From the NCBI GenBank assembly GCA_963575645.1, contig OY754466.1:1900001-1964000 (forward strand): a stretch of DNA of 64,000 nt, written 5' to 3'. The first letter of the stretch is position 1. Every line of letters begins with the position of its first letter. The position numbers and the translations under genes are program-made. The notes below the pieces were generated by a model. It searched no databases and was not told the DNA's origin. It saw nothing but the letters and a program-made list of their open reading frames with translations. The stretch is from Xanthostigma xanthostigma. Its lineage: Eukaryota; Arthropoda; Insecta; Raphidioptera; Raphidiidae. Positions 23,885-34,350 of this stretch are shown here, piece after piece.

Positions 23885-26310
23885 TTACTCACTATCGTCG
23901 TATTCCGCTAGGTCTTCGGATTCGGACCCTTCTGACGAAATATAGGGACTGGATCGCTCGCCGTCATCAGCGTTGCCGGCATCGGAATCAAAATTTTCAT
24001 GGCTAGCGTAATGCCCAGATTCGTCAGAGCCATCTTTGTGATGACCGTAATAGTCGCCCTCATCGCTTCCAGACTCTTCGGCGTATTGCGCTCCTGAATT
24101 TCCCTCATAATGCGGCTCATCCCTACGAATATTGAAAGAAAAACTAGATTAAACTATCTATAATAAGGGCTATAGAATCAGGAGCTGCGAACCAGTGCTC
24201 GGACCAAATTCTCTCTATTTAAAGTTGTGTCACAAATAGTCGGGACTTGCGTCTCTTTAACGGCTTTCCAGACATCGTGTACTCAATGCAAATACAGTGT
24301 ATTGTCGCTTCTAAAACGCAGTTATGTTAATTTATCGAAATAATAAAAGCATTTTTTTGTACAATAACTATGAACATAAATCATTAATTCAATTATTACT
24401 GACAAAGAGAATAGCAGTTTTTCAATCAAGTCTACCGTATCAAAGCGTCATCTATGTTTATCAACGACTTGAATAATTGAGAATGTGACATGTTTTTGAG
24501 TCAAAATGAGCAGAATTATTGTCGGTGGTTACTTACTCTACGTCTTCTGACACTTGGTACGAATTATGGGTTGCTTCTTCATCATTTTCAGATTTCTTTT
24601 CATGCCCCGAGCCATCATCTAAAATTGTAAGTAATAATGTCAAGATATTTTATTCCAAAGCTATTTCTCTATTGAACAAATTCAATAGTAATGACTAATG
24701 AATAAGCCAATAAGCGACTTAAAACGGCTTCACGACACATTTTCGAAGTTGATTTTCATTCTCATTCTGGGCTTGCGAGATCAGTGTACAGGAACCATAG
24801 GCGGCCTGGTTACATAGAGTATATAATATTAAAAAATATGCATCTCCGTAAATACTTTCCTTATTGAAATAAAATAAACTCCACTGTTTTTAATAGAAAA
24901 CAGCTTCATTCACAGGTCTAATCAAATTATCAATTTTGATATTTTTTGTTTGTATTTTGTGAACACTGCTCATATAAAAACCGATACAACTTTATTATAT
25001 TTTTTTTGTCAATCAAGAAGGCAAGAGTTTGTTGATAATGAAATATTCTTCTATTACTAATTATATACAGTGTGTCCCCGGATTTGAGTTCACAATAGGT
25101 GAGATTGACCAAAAATTTTTTAAATTGGAATTTCATATTTTGGGATTCCGCCCTGCTTGGTCTGAAACTTATTTTAAAAAACCTCTTTTAGTTTCAGGTA
25201 AAGTAGGTACCTTTTCCGTTCATAGTACGCAAAAGTGTCACTAAGAAAAGTTGTTCACAATGAAAAATTATGGCGTTATGCAAATTTTCAGAATGATCGG
25301 CCTACTTTGATAAATTCCACTTTTGTTTTGTTTTGTTTGAAAAACAACCGCGTGGAGGAAGCCAAATAAAGTAATTGAAGTTTAATTTATTTTTTTTGAT
25401 AAACTGTAAAAATTTGAATGTCAATTTGAACACTTCTAATCATACTGTTTTCTCATCTAAGATTTATTATGTAAACGTTAATTTCTATTATCAAAGTAGG
25501 CCGATCATTCTGAAAATTTGCATAACGCCATAATTTTTCATTGTGAACAACTTTTCTTAGTGACACTTTTGCGTACTATGAACGGAAAAGGTACTTTACC
25601 TGAAACTAAAAGAGGTTTTGCTCAACTGTAAAGGCCTACTTGATTTAAAAAAAATCGAAAGTAAACTAAAAATAAGTTTCAAACCAAGCAGGGCGGAATC
25701 TCAAAATATGAAATTCCAATTCGAAAATTTTTGGTCAATCTCACCTATTGTGAACTCAATCCGGGGACACACTGTATAGCATATATAATAAACTAACCGC
25801 TGTTCTTTTGATATTTGGCATTTTGGTTGGTACTTGAGGCATCTTTTTCACCTTTACCAAATGCAGTGTGGTGTTCGTAGCCATACTTATCTCCGTCCTT
25901 TTTGTGAAAGCTATCAAAATGTTTGTAGCCATCGCTGCCTTTATCTGCTGAGTGTTTGATGTATCCAACTACATCTGCATCTCCACTGTCGTAGGAATGC
26001 TCAAAGTTGTCTGGATCTTCATTTTTATTCGAGCCTAAAGTAACAATCGCAAAAGTAAACGCATTCGTAGCGCGCAAGAAATATTTTTTAAAACTTATGA
26101 TAGAGTAAGCAATGGTCCATAAACTAAAAAATTGATTTTAGGAACTTTGTACTTACTGGCAGGAAGAAGATCTTTTCCTTGTGGTAATTCTCTCACTTCA
26201 CGTATTGTTGATCCAACAACTTCGGTATCAGCTTCTTGTAAATAACTAGGCTCTGCCGGAAGGCCTAAGACTATAGAAGCACCCATCAACACGATGCATA
26301 ATCGAAACAT
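23885..26310 (-). CDS. Secreted His/Gly/Asp-rich protein, candidate cuticle or matrix protein
   Basis: Four exons join in frame (26310-26157, 26034-25798, 24618-24537, 24122-23885) to give 236 residues. The start MFRLCIVLMGASIVLGLPAE is a clear signal peptide. Exon 2 carries KGSDGYKHFDSFHKKDGDKY followed by GYEHHTAFGKG, a Gly-Tyr/His/Lys/Asp pattern met in many insect secreted proteins of cuticle or silk-like matrices. Exon 4 is acidic with Ser, Gly, Tyr and His (GDYYGHHKDGSDESGHY) and ends DLAEYDDSE. There are no cysteines after the signal peptide. I cannot assign it to a named family; cuticular protein is an inference from composition. Donors are GTAAGT, GTTAGT and GTAAGT. A foldback element fills much of intron 2 and ends about 20 bases inside its donor. 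A TATA-like box lies upstream at 26456-26463. Confidence 0.75.
25068..25774. mobile_element. Foldback Tc1/mariner-type element with TA target site
   Basis: The ends CAGTGTGTCCCCGGATT and its inverted partner GGGGACACACTG are flanked by TA on both sides. Arms of about 245 bases pair through blocks such as GGCCTACTTTGATAA and TAGTACGCAAAAGTGTCACT. The spacer of about 175 bases spans 25315-25488. It lies in intron 2 of the secreted-protein gene. Confidence 0.85.
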
Positions 26311-26455
26311 GATGAATTAATACACACAAAATTATTCCACAAACGATAGAGTAATTTGTCTTAAATTAACACTTGAATCTTTCACAGACAGTAAGGCACG
26401 TTTTTGCGTCGGAACGCAGAAGGTTTCTGATCTGAGCGCTTACTTGCAAACTGCA

Positions 26456-26463
26456 GTATATAA
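26456..26463 (-). promoter_or_regulatory. Candidate TATA box of the secreted-protein gene
   Basis: TTATATAC on the minus strand lies about 150 bases before the ATG. About 25-30 bases downstream is CTCAGATCAG, an initiator-like site, which would give a 5' untranslated region of about 120 bases. This is a position-based inference. Confidence 0.35.
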
Positions 26464-26499
26464 TAATTATGATACAAATACCGCACCAAATTTAATGTG

Positions 26500-29168
26500 C
26501 CATTCGTGGAAGGGATTAATTATTTTCTATAATATGGTTAACCGACTTGCATAATGTTTATGGTTATTGAACCATTTCAATCGATTTAAACATCAAGTTT
26601 GAAAATATTTGTCTATAGAGGGAAACTGGATTAAACAAAAATCACTAATTGCCACGAAAGTTCACTTCCAAATGCATTATCAGAAAATCTTGTTTGACAA
26701 CAATGTCGTTTTTGTAGTCGTGGGAATAATCTATTGTTATCAATTTTTTTTCTTATTTGCAACAATTAGACTGTACCTACTCAAAAACATTTTTCATATC
26801 TATGCGAATAGAATTTACACTTAGGGAACCTGTTCGAAAAACAGTTGATTGATTTGAAACGATATCCTTTTTAAATTGTGCTGCTTGATTGTTTATCTAA
26901 TTTTTAAAATGAATGTTCCTTCGTCAGATCTTTTGTTCGGTACCTATGCGTTCCTGTACCATGCCTCCTATTACGATGAAATTTTGATGAGTTGATATAC
27001 TCGCGCCTGTGAAGGTTCCTGCCCAAAAATTAAAATACATAAAAATTTTAAAAAATCAAAGTGTAGAAACATTGTGTTTTAAAGTGGCATTGTTATGCGG
27101 TTATACTGTTGTCGCTGCCGAGTGGGGCGCAGTCCCCTGAGGCAAGACTAATACGGTGGAGCTAAAGGCATCACTTTTGTCATTGCTGCCGAGTTGGTCG
27201 CAGTCCCGTGATACAAGACTGCAATATGGTAAAGGCTCCACTATTGTTGTTAAATCTCAACTTATTTGCTTATAAAAATATGCTATCTGCAAATTCCATT
27301 TTGCACAAAGACTCCTCTATAAATATTGTTATGGCAATATAACATTTACGTTACATAAACGGTAAGTAAATAAAAAGAAAGATTATTAATTACTTTTAAT
27401 CTTATTTCGTAGACCGTATTTTGTCGTGAAATATCTCAACAAGTAATTACGCAATTTTAAGTAACAATTACACACAGTTTAAAATTAAATTTCGTTTGCA
27501 TTTCATTATTATGTAGTCTAAATTAATTATTGATCAAATTTCAATTTATTTTCTTTCAGAATTTTCTCTTTTAAACAATGGAACATAAACAGAGTCACCG
27601 GTAATTGATCGTATTCCTCTCTGGAAAGAAACTATGACTAATTTAGAATGATTTAACCTCTATCACTCGAGGGTCATTTTCGAGAAAATCTACTTCGGTT
27701 TTCTTTTTACAAAAATCCGAATGTTGTAAGTTGTTAAAAATAAAAAAAAATATTCTCACTTTTTGGCCTGAATTTTTTTATGATCTGATAGCTTACTAAT
27801 TGGCCAAGTTTCCTAAAGCTAAAAACCATGAAATTTACTGTTAGATTTTATGTTGTAATGTAGGGAACACTCGTACGATATACAATTTTTTTAATCGGTT
27901 GAAATTTGAATTCAAAAACGCTTATTTGGGTAAATTAGTTAATTGAATTATATGATAGGTATTACGCTCTTGGGTTAATATAATACTACAAAACCAACAA
28001 TAAAATAATGAATCTATTATACTATAACAAATAAACACATTCAAATTACACGCCAGAAAAGTTTTACCACAATAATCTAACAAAATGATCTATTCATTTT
28101 CTATCTCTGACATTTCACATCCTTTATTGGGGTAAAACTGGGTAATTTTAGAATTACTAAAGCATAACAATTATGACGAGTTCTTCAGCTTTGAAAAAAA
28201 AAGTTATCAAAACTGTTTCTTTTAGAGATGCACCGAAATCTCTTAAATCTACTGGACGAAAAGAGTTGAAATTTGGTACATAGAGTTACATAATAATGAA
28301 CGTGTAGCGTAAATATTTCTATTTTGGGCGTTAATTATGGGCTGCAAATTAGATACTTTTCAAGAGCATCATTTGGATCGTTGTGATAAGTGCAAATATA
28401 TTTTTTTATGATTTTAAAATTCATACTTTATTGGATATTAAAGAAAATACACGAACGTCGTGTATCCCCGCCCCCTCTTATCTAAAAAAGCTATTGAAAA
28501 TTTTGAAAAAAATAGGGGTATAGAGTGGCCTTAATCATAGTCTACAGGAAAAACTAAACGAAACTCCTAAATTTTAGAGTTCTCGTGGAAAACTGGTACG
28601 GAATCCTCTTCACACGAGTTTGGCTCGCACTTGACCATTTTTTTTTTCTGGAAAATAACAACCTTTTAGCATACCTGTGTTCTTCAGAAATACAAAATTA
28701 TTTTTATCAAGAAAACTTGTATAGAAAGTATAGTAAGGTATAGGACATAGGTAATAACAGTAAGATTTGATTTCATCAAGACGTACTTTCCTGATTTCCT
28801 CTACTATCTTAATTTTTTTAATTTATAAATCGCCGATGAAATTAATTTAAAATTATTACAAAATTTGTCACGCTTAACGTGTGACGTTATTACTCGATCC
28901 AATAAAAAGCACATTGTCACTCAATTATTTACACTGTAAGGCTAAATCTACACTTAATAAATAAACGTGTCGATACTTTGTAATCAATCGTAAATAATAT
29001 AACATTTTTCTTGTTTTACGTAAGAATAAACTAACAAAAGTCCATATTATTGCACCATTTTGCAATAACACGGTACAGTCGTTCTTTCTAAGTGGCGACA
29101 CTTTAAGTGATCATGTTTCTTGAGCAAGCCAAAAGAAAACATTACAGACTCTTCGCTCTATACATATA
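26500..29168. other. No gene; repeats
   Basis: At 26920-27245 there is a repeat shared with 38970-39290. It contains CTCGCGCCTGTGAAGGTT and then two imperfect units of the type GCCGAGTGGGGCGCAGTCC...AAGACTAATACGGTGGAGC. At 27567-27599 an acceptor is followed by a nine-codon start, which is too short to support. The rest is AT-rich sequence without recognisable features. Confidence 0.4.
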
Positions 29169-29740
29169 CAGTATGTAAACACGTAAGGAGCACATAGGGA
29201 AATTAGCATTGGGAAAAAATACTTGGATCAGAGTTAGCCATGACTGCATTAATTGTTATTTCTATTGAATTATCGTGGTAATCTTGAGGATTTCTATTTT
29301 ATTTTGATTTATTTTTATTTTACTTGGCTTTTTTAATAATAAAAAGCTCTTATAAATCATTATTTTAATTTTTTTGTACAAAAATAAAACAAAAAAACAA
29401 CTCCATCTGTTTGGAAACATTTCATTCAAAAATTGTCTGACTGGTATGACGTTTGCGCGTCGGTAAATCAGTGACCCAATGTTTTTAGGTTCAACACGAA
29501 TAGACGGAGATATTTGATCTCGCACCATATTTAAGTATTTTCGGGAATTTAATGTCCCATTAATAAAAATGTCTGATTATGTTGTAATCATTTGAATATT
29601 TTCTTCGGTAGTATACACATTCATTTTGCAAAAGAATATTATCTGTCAAATTGAAAAACAAGATTTCAAGGCTCACTCTGATCCAGTCATTTTTTCCCAA
29701 TGTTAATTTCCCTATGTGCACGTTACGTGTTTACATACTG
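29169..29740 (-). mobile_element. Tc1/mariner deletion derivative, copy 1
   Basis: TA target sites flank CAGTATGTAAACACGTAAGG and its inverted partner. The inverted repeats run about 55 bases inward (AGGGAAATTAGCATTGGGAA). The minus strand keeps a transposase remnant, INGTLNSRKYLNMVRDQISP and then VRQFLNEMFPNRW, the region before the last catalytic acid of Tc1/mariner transposases. The catalytic core is deleted. Copies 2 and 3 are at 39334 and 42663. Confidence 0.9.
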
Positions 29741-31270
29741 TATATAATTAATACATTCATTTCTTAAGAAACCGTATGTGGGCTGAGTTGAAGTGTTCTA
29801 CGGTGCTATATATACGCCTATATACGTCCTCTCTCTCACACTTCAACTACCCTTAGCGTTTAGCCGCACTCCGACTAAATGATCTGGCTTACATACTTTT
29901 GAAGGTATTAAACATTCAAAATGCCTCAAGAACTTTGTTTGCAAATGAAATAAAAATAAAAATTCACGGCTTGACTAGGCCCCACTAACCTTCAGCTGGG
30001 TTTTCGATTTTGTGTTCAGACATTATAAAAGAATTTTCACGCTGTCTCGACTACCTATACCCAAAAAAAAATTGGTTGTCTGTAAAGTCTGTTTATGGAC
30101 GATAGTTTTACGTGATAACGTCATAAACAAACATTGATGAACTCTCTGACGTCACGCGAGAAGAGAGAGAAATGCGTACAAGCCGACGCTTGGGCCGATC
30201 GTGCCTCTCTATCGCTTATACCACGCTCTCGCTTGCACACTCAGGCTCAGGCGGAACGTGACACTTTTTCGTGCGTGCAGCCGGTGTTACATCAATTTAT
30301 AAGACGTCATCACGTCAAAATGTTTGATAACCACTACGGCCTAGATATACAAACATTTCAGGGAGACTATGAAACGCCGAGAAATTTTGGTCGAATTATC
30401 GTTGCTGCTGCTGAACCATCAGAAATCTCAGTTTTAAAAAATTGAGAGACATTGTTCTACAAAGCAAGTATGGTTCGCTATGCTTGATTTAATGTTTATT
30501 CAGTCCAATTAAACCGCGAAATACTAGTTGTGAAGAATAAAGATCAATCACCCGATTACGGCAGCTAGGTAAAAAGACTTTCGACTCCAACCGCGCTATT
30601 ACAAAATGGTGGTGTAGCCGCTACCGAGAAAACCACATCCATTTACTTCAATGTAGGTTGTTTATTCGTTTCCATGGGGTTTTTCTCTCTTAAAATAATT
30701 ATGGGCTACTCTGTGTGTGTGAACAAATAAAAAATCTAAATTTCATGAAGCTGTCAGAAAAAACATCTAATTCTCTCACTCGCACTCATATGCATACATA
30801 ATACCATTGCGTACGTAGGTAAGTACGTGTTTTATGTACCTTTAGAGCTTGCTATCTCTAAAAGGGTCCCGCTTTCAAGTTAGCAAATTGGCATACATTT
30901 TTAACTAAATATTGTACATTTGAGATCTTGGTACCTATATTAATGTTATACCAGTACCCAGTGTAAAAATATATGACGATCACATCACCGCCTCCCTAAA
31001 AACTTTACACGATCTAAAATATCTAAGTGTGATTCAAAACAGAAAGACAAATGTATCAAAGCATGTATAAATTTTATAAAAAGACAATCGCGACAATGTT
31101 GCAACTCGTAGCAACGGAAATGTTTATAATTACATCAAAATAAATTTTCAATCCGAGCGGACGTACAAAATTTTTATCTAAATTTTCTGTTTCCAAATTC
31201 TAAATTTTTTGTCAATATTTTACGTTTATTTTATTTCGGCTTAACTTTAAAGTAATTAAAGTTATCAAAA
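29741..31270. other. No gene; upstream flank of the plus-strand Cys-rich gene
   Basis: The stretch 29930-30065 is related to 34545-34690 (blocks ending AATTTTCACGCTGT). The stretch 30069-30337 is a copy of the ACGTGATAACGT element. The stretch 30770-30950 shares sequence with 10560-10600 and 11650-11780. No TATA box was found immediately before the gene. Confidence 0.35.
30069..30337. mobile_element. Element with ACGTGATAACGT termini, compact copy
   Basis: It runs from ATTGGTTGTCTGTAAAGTCT through GATAGTTTTACGTGATAACG to GACGTCATCACGTCAAAATG. That is the reverse orientation of the copies at 5482 and 59735. The interior (TCTCTGACGTCACGCGAGAA) matches 59840-59870 inverted. A 103-codon open frame across it is not credible as a gene. 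Confidence 0.65.
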
Positions 31271-33825
31271 ATGGTTTCTGTTTGCTCTCCACCTACCGAA
31301 CGAAAAGGAAATTTTCTCGATAAACTGAAAAATTTGGTGTGTCCTGAACGAGGTGACATCAAAGACGTGTAAGTAAATTTAATAAATATTTGTAAAAAAA
31401 AAATAAAATAATGTATGCATGCAGATAAACAAATTCAATACCTCAAAAAACCGTCATTTTTCTGCAGTTTTAAAAAATTAATAGATCTGTAGTCTAATTT
31501 TACAGCGGTAACATCACTAGTGCAATATTGACGTCATATCTGTGATCAAAAGGTAAAATCATCTAACGTTGAATTTTTTTTCTTTATCTTTAAATAGATT
31601 TTTTTACTTTATTTTCAATAGTCCTGTGCAAATACGTTTTATGGCTACATAAATGCTAAATTTAAAATATTCCTGTAAATGTAAGCCAATTTTTCCCTGC
31701 AATGGTTCTTACTACGCGTATTCCGAGTCGAACGAAATTCAATTACCATACGTTCTTATTAAAAATCAATTCGCCAAAACAGCGGAGCTCTTTTTCTGTT
31801 TCGAGTTAATATAGGTAAAAAAAATGTATTTTGATGAATTAATTGTATTTTGGTGAATTAATTTCGTTCGAACGGCACTCGGGTGGGAAACAGATGTAGA
31901 TTTTATAGACGCTCGACAGAGGCAATGCTTCTATGCATCTGGTGCTATAACGCTCTCATTTTATTGTTCACTAAAACCAACGCACACTTAAATCGATTCA
32001 GCAAAAAACGTACTATGTGAGCGTTAGCCTTTTATAGACGCTCGACAAGTCATTTTAAACTTCAATCTCAACGACATAATAATATAATCTCGACGTATTT
32101 ATTTTTTAAAAACAGGAATTTCTCCTCGCCGTTTCCTTTCTTTTGCTTCCCGTCATTCACATCGCAATCCTGTCCGCCAAACGAGACGCCAGTGAATTGC
32201 TCGAACGCGTGTCCGGCAGACAACTGCTCGGTAAAATGTCCGCCGCCACCGGCAGCGCCCGTACAACAGGTGACCGTCGATATTCCGGCGCCGTGTCCCC
32301 AGCCGTCGCAGAAAGTGTTCCTGGAAATACCGGCGCCAGTGCCGCCGCATCGACAGATATTGCTTGACGTCAATTCGAACTCGGTGCCGCAGTGTTTTGG
32401 CACCTGCTCACCGCCGTGTCCGAACTGCGCCCAGTACAACAGTCAACAATCAGCGATCTTCTATGAGAACCAACCTTTTTCGTATCAGTCATTGTGCTCG
32501 CCATTTTGTTCGCCGTTCTGTCAATCGCCGTCTGCGTGGACTTGTCCGCTTTTGATGAATAACAACAATAACACGCCGTACGGATTTTGCGATCTGTCTG
32601 ATCCGACGTGTACTTTTAAAGTTATGGAGGTAAGCTTCTTGACTTATTAAATTTTTTTATGATACCTGAGTCTTTTTACTTAAGCGTTTGTTACAAATAT
32701 GCAATTTCTTGTAAAGAGGTAACAACAAAGAAATGTTATATATAAATAACAATAATTGTAGTTTTAGTTAGTAAACACAAATATTACTTGTATCCATTTG
32801 TCAATTAACAAGATATTCTTATATTATGATTTCACTGCTATAATTCGTCACTTTTGTTCTCATATACGTCTTTCCTCCGCCGTGTCTGGCCATCAACTCC
32901 ATGTTACTTCCGGCTGTCTGGTGGCGTCTCAGTCAGTCCACTCTTACTAGTCAAAAGTCCCTAGTTTTCAGTAACACAACAACAAAAAATATCCTACAGA
33001 AATATAAGAATATATAATAAATGATACGGTATGCCCAACTAGCTTTATTTTAATTTAATTTTATTTTAATCTTTTGTTTGTTATATAAAAAATAGGAACC
33101 ATAAAATGTATATGTCGGTTTGTATTGTTGTATTTATACAATTAATAATGAAATAGGCAAATTAATCAATTCATCAACCCTATTTACAGTGTGGAGGTGG
33201 TTCTACAGCGGCATGTAAAGAGCGCGAATTGAGATGCGGCATTCTATACACAGGCTGCGATTGCGGAAGACGCAACGGCCTCCAAGATCAATGTCCACGC
33301 ACTGGTTGTCAAGGAAATCCCTGCTGTCTCGCACTGCCTCCGGCATGCTGTCCAAGTCGGGTAAAGAATAATTCTTATTTTACTAATTTTGTTATTAGTT
33401 AACATCAAAATTTGATTCCGTTTGTTGGCCTCCAAATGCTTAAACCGCTACTGATTCGTTCTAGATTATAGGGTTTCCACAAATATCATGAAGTTATTTT
33501 TGTCAAAATAAAAAAAAAATGTACATTCATTTAATTTTGGACATAAAATGAATATAGACACAGAACACAAAAAAAAATGATTTTTTGTACAGCGGCAGAA
33601 CTCCTGATGAGGCAGGACCAACTGCATCGACGTCATAGTCTAAGATCACTGCCAAGTGCCAACTCAATTTTTGATATTTGAAATATAATAAAACTAATTG
33701 AATTGTTTTCATTACAGTATGCCAACGGCAGACATTTGGCGGGTGGACGTTTCAGTCCGTTAGGAGGATCGGGATGCCCTCCTAGATGTGCTCCATGTTT
33801 CCCATGCTGCCCACCGCCATGTTAA
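31271..33825 (+). CDS. Cys/Pro-rich protein related to the 12610 gene, probable sperm structural protein
   Basis: Four exons join in frame to give 296 residues: 31271-31368, 32116-32629, 33190-33360 and 33718-33825. It starts MVSVCSPPTERKGNFLDKLK, while the minus-strand relative starts MVLV. The centre reads PVQQVTVDIPAPCPQPSQK and PPHRQILLDV, nearly the same as the relative's motif and its clearest link. Exons 3 and 4 are Cys-rich (CDCGRRNGLQDQCPRTGCQG; CCLALPPACCPSR; CFPCCPPPC) but lack the CGPC repeats. There is no signal peptide. By relation I infer an intracellular, disulfide-rich sperm component; expression is not shown. Donors are GTAAGT, GTAAGC and GTAAAG. A Helitron begins 20 bases after the stop. 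A candidate AATAAA is at about 34460, and an acceptor at about 34890 could mark a 3' untranslated exon. Confidence 0.8.
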
Positions 33826-33845
33826 TAGTGAGGTTGTTTTTATTA

Positions 33846-34350
33846 TCATATATATTAATACGCTAAGGTTTAAGATGTTTGCCTCCCTTTTTTAGAAAAA
33901 ACCTCACAATTACTCCACATAAATTATATAATATCATTTTACAGATAATTGCTTGCTCTACTGACATCGACAACTAAAAAATTTATTATTGCTTTTGTTT
34001 TTGTAAATTAATTAAAATACAGCAACGCTGAACAACGTCTGCCATCTGACGGCTTTAATTTTGAAACAGCGAACAACGCTAAACAACGTCACAGCAATGC
34101 TGCATGATGCCATCTGACGGCTTAGCTCAACGCTTTTGCTACTTGCGCCTGTATATGACAATTTTAGTAAAATATTTCTTCGATCTGTCATTTGAGCTTC
34201 ATATTGTAATACAACAAAAAGAAGAACGTTATAAGCAGTGTGCAAAATAAGAAACGAATTGAATACCTGCAATCATATTTAAAAAATAATTTTGTAATGT
34301 GATAATTATTATACTTATTTAGTGCGAATAATTCGCACAGGTCACTCTAG
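33846..34350 (+). mobile_element. Non-autonomous Helitron, copy B of the second family
   Basis: It begins TCATATATATTAATACGCTA after A. It ends GTGCGAATAATTCGCAC, a perfect hairpin, then AGGTCACTCTAG before T. It is the same family as 15605-16208 and lies in the opposite orientation. It starts 20 bases after the stop codon of the Cys-rich gene, so it is within or just after its 3' untranslated region. Confidence 0.88.

Noticed and set aside
27567-27600. Acceptor followed by a nine-codon start
   Set aside because: The frame stops after eight residues and no neighbouring exon supports it.
30134-30445. 103-codon plus-strand open frame
   Set aside because: It lies mostly within the ACGTGATAACGT element, whose other copies do not keep the frame.
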